From Mucilaginibacter kameinonensis (lineage in GTDB: Bacteria > Bacteroidota > Bacteroidia > Sphingobacteriales > Sphingobacteriaceae): DNA of 64,000 nt. Under the pieces are notes generated by a model that did not search any database, was not told where the DNA came from, and saw only the letters and a program-made list of their open reading frames with translations. Every line of letters begins with the position of its first letter. The stretch's first letter is position 1. The stretch lies in contig NZ_RCWZ01000004.1 in NCBI RefSeq assembly GCF_003675385.1, forward strand, positions 310,001 through 374,000. The letters run 5' to 3'. A program made the position numbers and the translations under genes. Below are positions 36,913 to 46,439 of the stretch, in pieces.

Positions 36913-38334
36913 ATGAAAAAGTTACTGGCATCAGGCCTGGGTTTGTTCATGTTTATATCCACACAGGCACAGGTAAAACTGGCATCCATTTTTACCGATA
37001 ACATGGTACTGCAACAGCAAAGCGAAGCTCCTGTTTGGGGTTGGGACAAAGCAGGATCAACAGTTACTATCAATACCTCATGGAACAAAAAAAGCTACAA
37101 AGCCAAAGTGAATGCCAATGGTAAATGGCTTGTTAAAGTAAGTACCCCGGTTTATGGGGGACCATATACTGTAACCATCAGCGATGGCAATACCATACAA
37201 CTAAATAATGTACTTATTGGCGAAGTTTGGCTTTGCACGGGACAATCAAATATGGAAATCCCGATGAAAGGCTATAAAAGTCAGCCTATCAGCGGTTCTG
37301 TTGATGCCATCCTGAAATCAGCCAATAGTAACATCCACATTTACACCGTCCCCCACTCATCTGTAACCGAAGTCCAGGAAAACAGCAAACCATCCGAATG
37401 GCATGTGGCCTCGCCTGAGTTTGTAGCCAATTTTAGCGCTACAGGTTATTATTTCGGCAGGTTATTGAATGAGATGCTTCATGTGCCCATCGGTTTGATC
37501 AGCGATTGTTATGCCGGATCTAACGCCGAGGCCTGGATGGATACCGAAGGGTTAAAAGATTTTCCGGAGATAAAAATTCCGGCCAAAACAGATACCATCA
37601 AGGCGGTATCACGCACGCCTACTACCCTATTCAATGGCATGCTGAACCCGGTTATTGGCTATGGCATTAAAGGCTGTATCTGGTACCAGGGCGAATCAAA
37701 TTATGACCGCCCCGACCAATACGAAAAACTTTTCCCAGCCTTGGTAAAACGCTGGCGGGGGCTTTGGCAGCAAGGCGATTTTCCATTTTACTATGTGCAG
37801 ATTGCCCCTTACGATTATGCCCAATTGCCACCATACAATACCGGTGGCAAATACAATTCGGCCTATTTGCGTGATGCCCAGCGTAAATCATTAAAGATTA
37901 TCCCCAACAGCGGCATGGCTGTATTGCTTGATGTTGGCGAACAGGCTCTTATTCACCCTTCACGTAAAGAACCCGTAGGCACCCGGCTGGCTTATCTTGC
38001 ATTAGCTCAAACTTATGGCATCAAAGGTTTCGACTATGCAAGTCCGCTGTACAAAGAAATGACTGTGGATGGCAATCAGGCTACCATCAGGTTTGAACAT
38101 GCCGAAAACGGGCTTACGTCCTTCAACAAGTCTATCCAAAACTTTGAAATTGCCGGTAAAGACAAAATGTTTTACCCTGCACAGGCCATGATATCGGGTA
38201 GCGCAATTATTGTATCTTCACCCCTGGTAAAAGAGCCTGTGGCCGTGCGTTATGCCTTCAAAGATTTTGTGGTGGGCGATCTGTTCGGCACTAACGGGCT
38301 CCCCGTTTCCTCATTCAGAACCGACGATTGGTAA
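36913..38334 (+). CDS. Sialate O-acetylesterase-like SGNH esterase
   Basis: A 473-residue exported esterase (signal peptide 1-20). The SGNH/GDSL-type nucleophile lies in VWLCTGQSNMEIPM (Ser112). Further blocks are GCIWYQGESNYDRPDQYEKL and the Asp-His region LLDVGEQALIHPSRKEP. In plant-glycan loci such enzymes remove O-acetyl groups from pectin or hemicellulose sugars; sialic acid is not implied. It is separated from the symporter gene by 9 bases and from the DUF5703 gene by 2, making it part of the same operon. Confidence 0.88.
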   Translation: MKKLLASGLGLFMFISTQAQVKLASIFTDNMVLQQQSEAPVWGWDKAGSTVTINTSWNKKSYKAKVNANGKWLVKVSTPVYGGPYTVTISDGNTIQLNNVLIGEVWLCTGQSNMEIPMKGYKSQPISGSVDAILKSANSNIHIYTVPHSSVTEVQENSKPSEWHVASPEFVANFSATGYYFGRLLNEMLHVPIGLISDCYAGSNAEAWMDTEGLKDFPEIKIPAKTDTIKAVSRTPTTLFNGMLNPVIGYGIKGCIWYQGESNYDRPDQYEKLFPALVKRWRGLWQQGDFPFYYVQIAPYDYAQLPPYNTGGKYNSAYLRDAQRKSLKIIPNSGMAVLLDVGEQALIHPSRKEPVGTRLAYLALAQTYGIKGFDYASPLYKEMTVDGNQATIRFEHAENGLTSFNKSIQNFEIAGKDKMFYPAQAMISGSAIIVSSPLVKEPVAVRYAFKDFVVGDLFGTNGLPVSSFRTDDW

Positions 38335-38336
38335 TT

Positions 38337-40649
38337 ATGAAAAGACTCCTGCTACTCTGCTTCCTGTACTGCAATATCGCGTTAGCTCAAAACAAAGGCA
38401 TAGAACAATACAATGAAGTGTGGACCAGCCAGAGCCAAAATTCAGGCCAGTCGATGCCATGCGGCGGTGGCGATATCGGCCTAAACGTTTGGGTTGAAAA
38501 AGGCGAGCTGCTTTTTTATATAGCCCGGAGCGGCACTTTTGATGAAAATAATGCCATGCTTAAACTTGGTCGGATAAGGGTTAAACTATCGCCCAATCCT
38601 TTTGATGGCAATGATTTTAAACAGGAACTCAAACTTCAAAATGGCTCGGTACTCATCAACGGAAAAAATGGCGATTTAAAAGCCGAAATAAAGCTTTGGG
38701 TTGATGTTTTCCGTCCGGTGATCCATGTCAACATCAGTAGCAATAAAGCCCTTAAAACCGAAGCTATTTTTGAAAGCTGGCGCTATCGCGACAGGGAGGT
38801 AAAGGGACTTGAAAAAAATGAAGGATCATGGAAATTCGCACCGCGTAATGATGTAAAAACGCTGAAGGATAACATAGCGTTTCAAGGCAATGCCATCCGG
38901 TTCTACCACCACAACCTCGACTCCACCATATTTGATGTTACGGTGAAGCAGCAAGGGATGAATGCGGTTAAAGATCAGATGTACAACCCGCTTAAAAACC
39001 TGACTTTTGGCGGGCTAATGCAAGGCAAAAACCTGAAAGCAGCCGGAAACACCAAAGGGCAATACCTCAACACCGATTTTGAAGGCTGGAAACTGGAGAG
39101 CATTAAACCTACGACCAATCAGGATATCGAGATCTATCTCAATACCCAACAAACCGCATCCGTAAATGAATGGCAACAAGGCCTCGAAAAAGTAATTAAG
39201 GAAGCCGAAACCAATACTAAAACCGACTGGCAAAAAACAGCCGACTGGTGGAAACAATATTGGGACAGGAGTTTCATCTACATCAACGCGACTAAGCCTG
39301 ACAATGATACAACAGCCTGGCAAACCGGTAAAAATTACCAGCTTTTCAGGTACATGCTGGGTTGCAATGCTTACGGACAAGCGCCCACCAAATTTAACGG
39401 CGGTCTGTTTACCTACGATCCCGTTTTCGTTAATCCTCAATACGCCTTTACACCCGATTTCCGTAACTGGGGTGGTGGCCTGATGACGGCCCAAAATCAA
39501 CGCTTGGTTTATTTCCCGATGCTCAAAAGCGGCGACATAGACATGATGAAACCCGAGTTTGACTTCTATCTCAATTCTCTTAAAAACGCCGAATTACGCA
39601 GCAAAGTTTATTGGGGCCACAACGGCGCCTGCTTTACCGAACAGGTAGAGAATTTCGGTTTGCCCAATAGCGCCGAGTATACCTGGAAGCGTCCGGCCGA
39701 TTTTGATAAAGGACTTGAGTATAATGCATGGCTGGAATACACCTGGGATACCGTTTTTGAGTTTTGCCTCATGATGCTGGAAACGGAGCGATATAAAGGC
39801 GACGACATCCATCAATACATTCCGTTTATTGAAAGCTGTCTTACTTTTTTCGACGAACATTATCAATACCTTTCGCGCAAGCGTAGCGCTAAAGCCCTCG
39901 ACGGCAACGGGCACCTGGTACTATATCCAGGCTCTTCTGCCGAAACTTTCAAGATGGCCTATAACTCCAACTCGACCATCGCAGCTCTGCAAACCATCAC
40001 CAAACGGATGCTGGTACTGCCTGATGGTTATTTAACTAAAGATGAACATGCCAAGCTGGAAAGCCTGTTAAAACGCATCCCTCCTATCACATTTGGCGAT
40101 ATTGACGGTCATAAAACCCTCACACCCGCCAAATCATGGGAGCGGGTGAACAACGAGGAAAATACCCAGTTTTACCCGGTATATCCCTGGGGCATATTCG
40201 GCTTAGATAAACCGGGATTGGATATCGCTTTAAATACCTGGAAATTGGACACGCTTGTAGCCAAATTCAGGAGCGGCATAGGCTGGAAACAGGATAATAT
40301 TTTTGCGGCCCGTTTAGGTCTTACCGATGAAGCCGCCAAACTGACTAAGTTCAAACTCAAAAATTCCGGCAGGCGTTTCCCTGCCTTTTGGGGACCGGGT
40401 TTCGATTGGACACCCGACCACAATTGGGGAGGCTCAGGAATGATTGGCTTACAGGAAATGCTGATGCAGGTAGATGACAAAAAGATCCTGCTGTTCCCCG
40501 CCTGGCCAAAGGGCTGGGATGTGCATTTTAAACTTCATGCACCTTATAATACTACCGTTGAAGCTACGCTCAAAGATGGAAAAGTTGTTGATTTAAAAGT
40601 TTTTCCGGAAGAAAGGAAGAAGGATATTGAGGTGATGTTAGATAAATAA
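38337..40649 (+). CDS. DUF5703 domain-containing exported protein, glycosidase-like
   Basis: A 770-residue exported protein (signal peptide about 1-18) starting at the ATG 38337. The N-terminal region (about 20-260, with SMPCGGGDIGLNVWVEKGEL and FYIARSGTFDENN) matches the DUF5703 pattern. The rest (about 290-720) has the aromatic-rich helical repeats of (alpha/alpha)6 hydrolases related to GH95-like proteins, including YNSNSTIAALQT and WTPDHNWGGSGM. Activity is unproven; an alpha-fucosidase, galactosidase or other exo-glycosidase is possible. It ends the acid-sugar operon and faces the convergent rhamnosidase operon. Confidence 0.82.
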   Translation: MKRLLLLCFLYCNIALAQNKGIEQYNEVWTSQSQNSGQSMPCGGGDIGLNVWVEKGELLFYIARSGTFDENNAMLKLGRIRVKLSPNPFDGNDFKQELKLQNGSVLINGKNGDLKAEIKLWVDVFRPVIHVNISSNKALKTEAIFESWRYRDREVKGLEKNEGSWKFAPRNDVKTLKDNIAFQGNAIRFYHHNLDSTIFDVTVKQQGMNAVKDQMYNPLKNLTFGGLMQGKNLKAAGNTKGQYLNTDFEGWKLESIKPTTNQDIEIYLNTQQTASVNEWQQGLEKVIKEAETNTKTDWQKTADWWKQYWDRSFIYINATKPDNDTTAWQTGKNYQLFRYMLGCNAYGQAPTKFNGGLFTYDPVFVNPQYAFTPDFRNWGGGLMTAQNQRLVYFPMLKSGDIDMMKPEFDFYLNSLKNAELRSKVYWGHNGACFTEQVENFGLPNSAEYTWKRPADFDKGLEYNAWLEYTWDTVFEFCLMMLETERYKGDDIHQYIPFIESCLTFFDEHYQYLSRKRSAKALDGNGHLVLYPGSSAETFKMAYNSNSTIAALQTITKRMLVLPDGYLTKDEHAKLESLLKRIPPITFGDIDGHKTLTPAKSWERVNNEENTQFYPVYPWGIFGLDKPGLDIALNTWKLDTLVAKFRSGIGWKQDNIFAARLGLTDEAAKLTKFKLKNSGRRFPAFWGPGFDWTPDHNWGGSGMIGLQEMLMQVDDKKILLFPAWPKGWDVHFKLHAPYNTTVEATLKDGKVVDLKVFPEERKKDIEVMLDK

Positions 40650-40666
40650 AGGCTCCTCAAAATCTC

Positions 40667-41012
40667 CGCCGCCGCTTGGCTCCAGCCGAGTGGCAATTAT
40701 CAGGGCGGCCTCTGGCCGCCGCGACTAAACTTGGATTAAAATAGCTTTTACCCTTGCGCTTCGGCGGCCAGAGGCCGTATAATAGTTGCCACTCGGCTGG
40801 AGCCGAGCGGCGGCGCGTTTTTTTTACAAACTTTTGCCTTTTACCTCATCACTGGCCGAGCGGCTGCGTAGAGGGTTAACAGGGTTAACACTTTTCGAAT
40901 ACTTACAAAGCAAATAACTGACAATCAAATATTTAAAAATCAACAGGGGTAACACTAAAGATTGATTAAAAATATCAGCCTCACGCCGCCGCTCGGCTTG
41001 AGCCGCGCAGCG
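40667..41012. repeat. Large nested inverted repeat plus a third partial copy, between convergent operons
   Basis: The arm at 40667-40700 is the complement of 40782-40815 with two mismatches over 34 bases. An inner block at 40707-40722 pairs with 40762-40777. The arms contain smaller palindromes (GGCTCCAGCCGAG, GGCGGCCTCTGGCCGCC). A shorter related GC-rich palindrome lies near 40984-41012, and TTAACAGGGTTAACA repeats at about 40876. The plus strand runs into TTTTTTTT at 40818. This looks like a REP/BIME-type cluster that may also end transcription of both operons. Confidence 0.75.
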
Positions 41013-41062
41013 ACCTGTGCATTTTTATTGCAACCTTTTGCCTTTAGCCTTTCGCCTCGAAA

Positions 41063-43105
41063 CTACCTGTCCAGCGGCATCCAGGTCTCCATATCCACAT
41101 GCCCACGGTTACCCCATGCGTAGTATGGAATCAGCCTGATATCAACAGCATTTTGTTTTGGCGTAGATATTTCCTTGTAAAGCTGATTACTCCAATTGTT
41201 TTCATCACGTAGGTCGGCTTTACCAACAAGACTCATGATTTCGCTGTTATCTATCCTGATCAACTCGGGTTTAAGTTGATTACCTGCAGATAGCGCTACA
41301 TTGAAGACCTTTTGTCCCTTAGCCAGATCGGCTGATTCCAGGCAATAAACCACCGGACCTCGTTTTACCGCAACCTGGTTTCGCGTTTCCTCAACCAGCG
41401 GGTTGGCTTCCATCAGCGTAACCGGCATAGGCAGATCAAGATCAATTGTCATTCCTTTTTGCCAAACGGCGTTAATTTGAGCATACGTTCCAGGTGTGGT
41501 ATCCAGTTGCGGCACCGGCTGACCAGCAAGCTTTATACTTGCGCCCTTACACCAGCCCGGAATCCTTAAAAATACCGAGAACGCTTTATTGCCCGGTACT
41601 TCATCAAACCGGATGCGGATCTTTCCATCCCATGGATAATTGGTAGTTTGTGTTAGTTTTACCGGCGTGCCATCTTTCAGCTTAGTGGTTATTGTATTGC
41701 TGCCATACAGGTTAAACCAAAGGCCTTTATCTGATGTGCTGTAAGCATAATCGCTTACCTCGGCAATGGTACGCACTACATTTGGCGGACAGCAATTGGA
41801 AAGTTTGATGTAACCTACCCTATCCTTAGACCAACGCTGTTTAAATGGCAAACTATCCGAATAAGCCAACGGGTTGGTATACAAAAAATTACGTCCGCTA
41901 AGGCTAATGCCCGAAAGCACGCTGTTGTATAGCGCTAGTTCCATCACATCAGCATATTTGGCATCACCGTTTACCTGCAGCATGCGCCAGTTCCAGAGCA
42001 CGTTGCCAATGTTGGCGCAGGTTTCATTATGGGCTGTGAAACTTGGCAGTTGATAATCGCGCCCGTAAGCCTGGTGTACTTTCTGTACATCGTTAGGATT
42101 GTAAGAAGTTCCGTCGGGCGAAACGCCGTCGTACAATGCACCGCAGCCACCGGTTATATACATCTTGCGGTTCACGACATCGTTCCACATCAGGTTTAAG
42201 GTGTGCATGAGTGTAGTGTCGCCGGTTTCGGCATAAACATCGGCAGCTCCCGCGAACAGGTAGTTGGCTCGTACAGCGTGTCCCATAGCCTGTGTTTGCT
42301 GCCGAAAAGGCGTCCTGTCCTGGTTATCGTCTGTGCCATCCTTCATCAAGCCCCGGATATCGATCAGATTTTTAGCCAGTTCCAGGTATCGTGGATCGCG
42401 GGTGGTACGGTACATCTCCACTACCCCCATGTAATGCGAGGGACAAATGGCATTCCGCGCCAGTTCGGGCGAGGCAGTTTTATAAAACTTATAAAGATAA
42501 TCGGTGGCTTTAACAGCCACTTTCAATAAAGTAGTTTTACCTGTAACCCTGTAATGAACACAGGCGGCGGTCATGAGGTGCCCAAGGTTATAAGTTTCAA
42601 AATTAAGGCGATCATTAAAAGCCTTTTCCTTACCACTATTCTTGCGTTCTTCAATAAGGGTTGGTGTGTGGATATAGCCATCAGCGCGTTGGGCTTTGGC
42701 AATAACAGCTATGGTTTTATCCATCAACGCGTCCAATTTGGGATCATGCGTGGAGGCATACATGCTGGCTACCGCCTCAAACAATTTATAAAAATCGCCG
42801 TCATGAAATGGCGGGCCTTCATGCGATCCGGTATCCAGTCCTGCGGCTATCTCAAAATTGCGGTAGGCGTGACTGATCTTCGGATCGGTGTAAACTCGCC
42901 ACAGGTTAGGGATCATGGTATCGCGGCAAACCTTAAACCTATCGGCCCAGAAGCCGCCTGTCCATTGTACCGCGCCCATATCAAGGCTGCTGAGTTTGGC
43001 GTAGTTGCTTTTGCTCGTATTTACCAGCGCTTTGTTTTGGGCCGAAAGTTTTAACGCGCAGCTTAACAATAATGTTATTCCAATATATTCAAAAGTTCTT
43101 TTCAT
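41063..43105 (-). CDS. Beta-L-arabinofuranosidase-type glycoside hydrolase, GH127 (DUF1680)
   Basis: A 680-residue exported enzyme (signal peptide about 1-23) starting at the ATG 43105; an in-frame TTG at 43123 would overlap the upstream stop. The (alpha/alpha)6 domain carries the zinc/cysteine catalytic signature: HNETC (359-363) and CCPPN (438-442), matching the Glu and three Cys of characterised GH127 enzymes. These release beta-L-arabinofuranose, for example from extensin-type glycans or pectic side chains. It is the last gene of the convergent operon, 4 bases after GH106. Confidence 0.92.
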   Translation of the reverse strand: MKRTFEYIGITLLLSCALKLSAQNKALVNTSKSNYAKLSSLDMGAVQWTGGFWADRFKVCRDTMIPNLWRVYTDPKISHAYRNFEIAAGLDTGSHEGPPFHDGDFYKLFEAVASMYASTHDPKLDALMDKTIAVIAKAQRADGYIHTPTLIEERKNSGKEKAFNDRLNFETYNLGHLMTAACVHYRVTGKTTLLKVAVKATDYLYKFYKTASPELARNAICPSHYMGVVEMYRTTRDPRYLELAKNLIDIRGLMKDGTDDNQDRTPFRQQTQAMGHAVRANYLFAGAADVYAETGDTTLMHTLNLMWNDVVNRKMYITGGCGALYDGVSPDGTSYNPNDVQKVHQAYGRDYQLPSFTAHNETCANIGNVLWNWRMLQVNGDAKYADVMELALYNSVLSGISLSGRNFLYTNPLAYSDSLPFKQRWSKDRVGYIKLSNCCPPNVVRTIAEVSDYAYSTSDKGLWFNLYGSNTITTKLKDGTPVKLTQTTNYPWDGKIRIRFDEVPGNKAFSVFLRIPGWCKGASIKLAGQPVPQLDTTPGTYAQINAVWQKGMTIDLDLPMPVTLMEANPLVEETRNQVAVKRGPVVYCLESADLAKGQKVFNVALSAGNQLKPELIRIDNSEIMSLVGKADLRDENNWSNQLYKEISTPKQNAVDIRLIPYYAWGNRGHVDMETWMPLDR

Positions 43106-43109
43106 ATCA

Positions 43110-46100
43110 TTAAGGGATATCAATGAGCAATTTCACTGGGCTAAGCAGGCCGGCCGGTAAAAGCGGGCGACCATCCAACCGGTAAGGCGCGTTTGTCCAT
43201 GTAATACGTTTATTTTCGGACAGGGCATGATCGCCCATGAGGCGGTTAGCCCAGGTGTTGGTTACTTTGATAGTCAGTTTATTTTCGCCTGATTTGATGG
43301 CTTTGCTCAGGTCTACCCGGTAAGGATATGTCCACGCCGTGCCGCAATTGATGCCGTTTACATACACTTGGGCCATGTTGGCAACATTTCCCAGGTCAAG
43401 ATATGTTTTGGCCCCTGCTTTTCCGGTAAACTGAAACGTGTGACTGTAAACCGCTGTTCCTGAATAATACTTTATACTATCATTGGTATTGCGCGACCAG
43501 TCTTCAGGTTGATTGAATGTAACCTGCTTCGCCGGGCCTCCATATTTAGGATCGAACTGTACCTGCCAGTTTGTAAAAGTTTGTATAGTTTTAAAATGAG
43601 ATGGCTTATTATCCCCGATTTTTGCCACGGAAGAGGCATTTCTGAAAACAATAAAGGCTGAGCCATAAGCGGCCAAATCAAACTTAACATTTGTACGGGT
43701 TGATTTACCTGTGCTATACAACTGCCTGATCTCACCAGTTAAAGGATCCCAAAGTTCAGGGATACGGGCCGCTGTCCTCAATGATAAATTAATGGTGCGA
43801 TTTAAAGCCTGCTGATTGGAAATAAAATAGATATCAAGATTAGCTGAACTGCGATGTACCCATGCGAGATCTTTTGCGGGTTGATTAACTGAATCGGTGG
43901 CGATCAGATCACGGGGAATACCTAATTCGTCGAACGTTTCTTTTTGATAAGGGCCGATGAGTACCTTACCTTTCAAAGTGGCTTTCATCCGCTCATTGCC
44001 TAATAAAACGGTAGCGCCCTCATTTACCAGTTGCTGAAGCATTTTTACAACCTCAACCGATAATTGCCACGGCTGAGGCGACATCTGACTTACACCGGGG
44101 ATCACCAGCATGGCATAGCTTGCACCACCTGGCAAAATGATCCTGCCGTTTTTTACCGTGGCTAAACGTAGCAACGCGTCTTTGTTGAAGGAGTCGTAGG
44201 CATATCCTCTCAGCGGGTCTATCCAGTTTTCGGGCAACGCCATATTAGCAGAATGGCTTGCATCCTCAATTGAGTTAATGATTGGTACACCTTTGTTGGC
44301 TAAGCGCTCTGTTTCCTGCTTTACCCGTTCCTCACCAAAAATCCCCGGCAGGGTGCTAACCAGCCTGTCGGGCAAAATAGCGCGGCGTGGTGTTTCCTCG
44401 CCGGTAAAAACAGCGATATCAGCAACCGGGTGCCCCTGTTGCAGCATAGCCTGGCAACGACTGATATAATCAAACCAGGCTTTACCGGGTTCCCACCAGG
44501 TTTGGTCGCGCTGGAAAAACAGGCCTATACCGTCGAGCGTCATGCCCGGCTTACGGTCAAGCCATGGGTTATGCACATTTACATGAAAAACATAACGGTT
44601 GATGCCGAGGGCAAAATTGCGGTCGGCAGTGGTTTTGAGCATCCCGGGATGTTCATCCCATAATAGCCTCAACTCGGTAAAAGCCTCGGCCTGGATAATA
44701 TTTTTGCCATAGATGTGCCCACCCGATATGGCATCCAGCATATCATTAGGCTTATCATGCGTAGGGCTCCTAAACCAAAACTCCCCCATCGGGATATCGG
44801 CCTTTTGGTAATGCAGCATGCCATCGCTCATCATGGTTGGGGCTACGCTTTCGGCAGTAAATGCGCAACCTTTTTCGTGCGCCAGTTTAGCCATAGTACC
44901 GTAGAAATTACCTACCAGTAATTCGGCTATGGTCTGCCTTACATCAGCCAATACTTTTTCAGATTTTTCGGCACTCTCTACCGGTACACCGGCCATTAAA
45001 GGCAAATACAGCAACAGGTCATATCCCCTACGCTTCTGAAATTCAGCAGCAAACACCGGCGACCAGTTTTGACTCCCGCATTCCCAGCTATCCACATGAA
45101 AGATTTTCAGTACACGCTTTGCCAACTCCGGCCCCGCCTGCTTTACAGCCTCACCGAACCAGTTATCAAACTGTATTTTGGCGGCTTCGGGATTAAACTT
45201 ATCACACTCCAAACCAATACCGCCACCGCCGGTAGCATTGGTATGCCCGGTAGAAGTGTGCCCGATACGGATAATTGTCCATCTACCTGCCGGTACCTGC
45301 CAGTTCAGTTTGCCGTCTACTCCTAATTTATCGGTAAGGTTGATGATCTTGCTTTTATCTACACAAAGGTTAGCCGGCAATTGTGCATTTGTAGTTTGCT
45401 TGCTCAAACGCCAAACCTCGCCGGTTTTGCTTTCATATTGATGAATGCGCGGTTCGCTTAATAATTCAATGCCCGATAATTTTAAAGTCGGTTTCCATTT
45501 GGCAAAGTCAAGGTCTTCTGCTCCGGGTTCCGAACCTTCTTTATCGTAGGTGAACCTGAAATATCTGGCAGTCGTCGGAGCGATGGAGTTTGTGATCTCA
45601 GCATCCCCATCCTGCCAGCCATGGCGTGGAGGCTCCAACCTACCTAACGAGCGATAATTTTTACCGTCATCGCTTACCTCAAGAATCAATCTTTGCGACT
45701 GGTAATTACTTGCTGAAGTATGGATAACAAGCGAGCGGCAGGCAAAAGGCTTTTCAAACTCCAACTGCAGCCAGCACTGCTCATTGCTTGTAAAGCTTTT
45801 GATATTTCCTTTTTCTGCAAGATATTGCACATCAGTATTTGGCACACTGGTGCTTACTTTCGGATGATCATCATAACTGCTTATCCCCTCGCCCGGGAGT
45901 GACGGATAGGCCAGTACCTCGATATCTCTATAATAGTTTTTATAATGCTTAGGAACAGGCAAAGTATCATGATACGCTTTACCGCCTTCAAGCTCAATTT
46001 TTGACCATACCACTTTCTGCATGGAAAGCTCCGGGGTTATCCAGGGGCCACCGGCCAGTGCAAAACCATCGCTATCGTGCATAGCCATTTTTACGCCTAT

Positions 46101-46439
46101 CTTGTCGGCTTCCTGCATGGTAAACTTCACCATCGCCCACCACTCCGGACTTAGCTGATTAATTGACGGGGTAATAAAAGGCGGGGTAGCAGGTCCTTTA
46201 ATGGGCATTAAATACGCTCCTACTATCCCAGCCTGCTTCATGGCCTGCAAATCGGCGGTGATCCCTTCACGGCTTACCGCACCCTGCATCCAGTACCAAA
46301 ACACCCATGGCTTTGCAGATTCAGGCGGGTGCAAAAAGGCCTGCTCCAAACCATCGTTTAAGCGCGATACTTTACGCTGCTGGGCCACCCCAGGTAAAAA
46401 CAGGCAGCAAAGGCAAATTGTGAAAACGTATTTCCTCAT
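43110..46439 (-). CDS. GH106-type alpha-L-rhamnosidase
   Basis: A 1109-residue exported enzyme (signal peptide about 1-19). The N-terminal TIM-barrel part has the GH106 signature KPWVFWYWMQGAVSREGIT (about 44-62), the MPIKGP loop and KMAMHDSDGFALAGGPWI (about 115-132). Long beta-sandwich modules and a galactose-binding-like C-terminus (YLDLGNVANMAQVYVNG) follow. GH106 enzymes remove alpha-L-rhamnose from rhamnogalacturonan or plant glycosides. Its start overlaps the GH2 stop by 4 bases. Together with two GH78-type genes, this window encodes three rhamnosidase candidates. Confidence 0.88.
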   Translation of the reverse strand: MRKYVFTICLCCLFLPGVAQQRKVSRLNDGLEQAFLHPPESAKPWVFWYWMQGAVSREGITADLQAMKQAGIVGAYLMPIKGPATPPFITPSINQLSPEWWAMVKFTMQEADKIGVKMAMHDSDGFALAGGPWITPELSMQKVVWSKIELEGGKAYHDTLPVPKHYKNYYRDIEVLAYPSLPGEGISSYDDHPKVSTSVPNTDVQYLAEKGNIKSFTSNEQCWLQLEFEKPFACRSLVIHTSASNYQSQRLILEVSDDGKNYRSLGRLEPPRHGWQDGDAEITNSIAPTTARYFRFTYDKEGSEPGAEDLDFAKWKPTLKLSGIELLSEPRIHQYESKTGEVWRLSKQTTNAQLPANLCVDKSKIINLTDKLGVDGKLNWQVPAGRWTIIRIGHTSTGHTNATGGGGIGLECDKFNPEAAKIQFDNWFGEAVKQAGPELAKRVLKIFHVDSWECGSQNWSPVFAAEFQKRRGYDLLLYLPLMAGVPVESAEKSEKVLADVRQTIAELLVGNFYGTMAKLAHEKGCAFTAESVAPTMMSDGMLHYQKADIPMGEFWFRSPTHDKPNDMLDAISGGHIYGKNIIQAEAFTELRLLWDEHPGMLKTTADRNFALGINRYVFHVNVHNPWLDRKPGMTLDGIGLFFQRDQTWWEPGKAWFDYISRCQAMLQQGHPVADIAVFTGEETPRRAILPDRLVSTLPGIFGEERVKQETERLANKGVPIINSIEDASHSANMALPENWIDPLRGYAYDSFNKDALLRLATVKNGRIILPGGASYAMLVIPGVSQMSPQPWQLSVEVVKMLQQLVNEGATVLLGNERMKATLKGKVLIGPYQKETFDELGIPRDLIATDSVNQPAKDLAWVHRSSANLDIYFISNQQALNRTINLSLRTAARIPELWDPLTGEIRQLYSTGKSTRTNVKFDLAAYGSAFIVFRNASSVAKIGDNKPSHFKTIQTFTNWQVQFDPKYGGPAKQVTFNQPEDWSRNTNDSIKYYSGTAVYSHTFQFTGKAGAKTYLDLGNVANMAQVYVNGINCGTAWTYPYRVDLSKAIKSGENKLTIKVTNTWANRLMGDHALSENKRITWTNAPYRLDGRPLLPAGLLSPVKLLIDIP

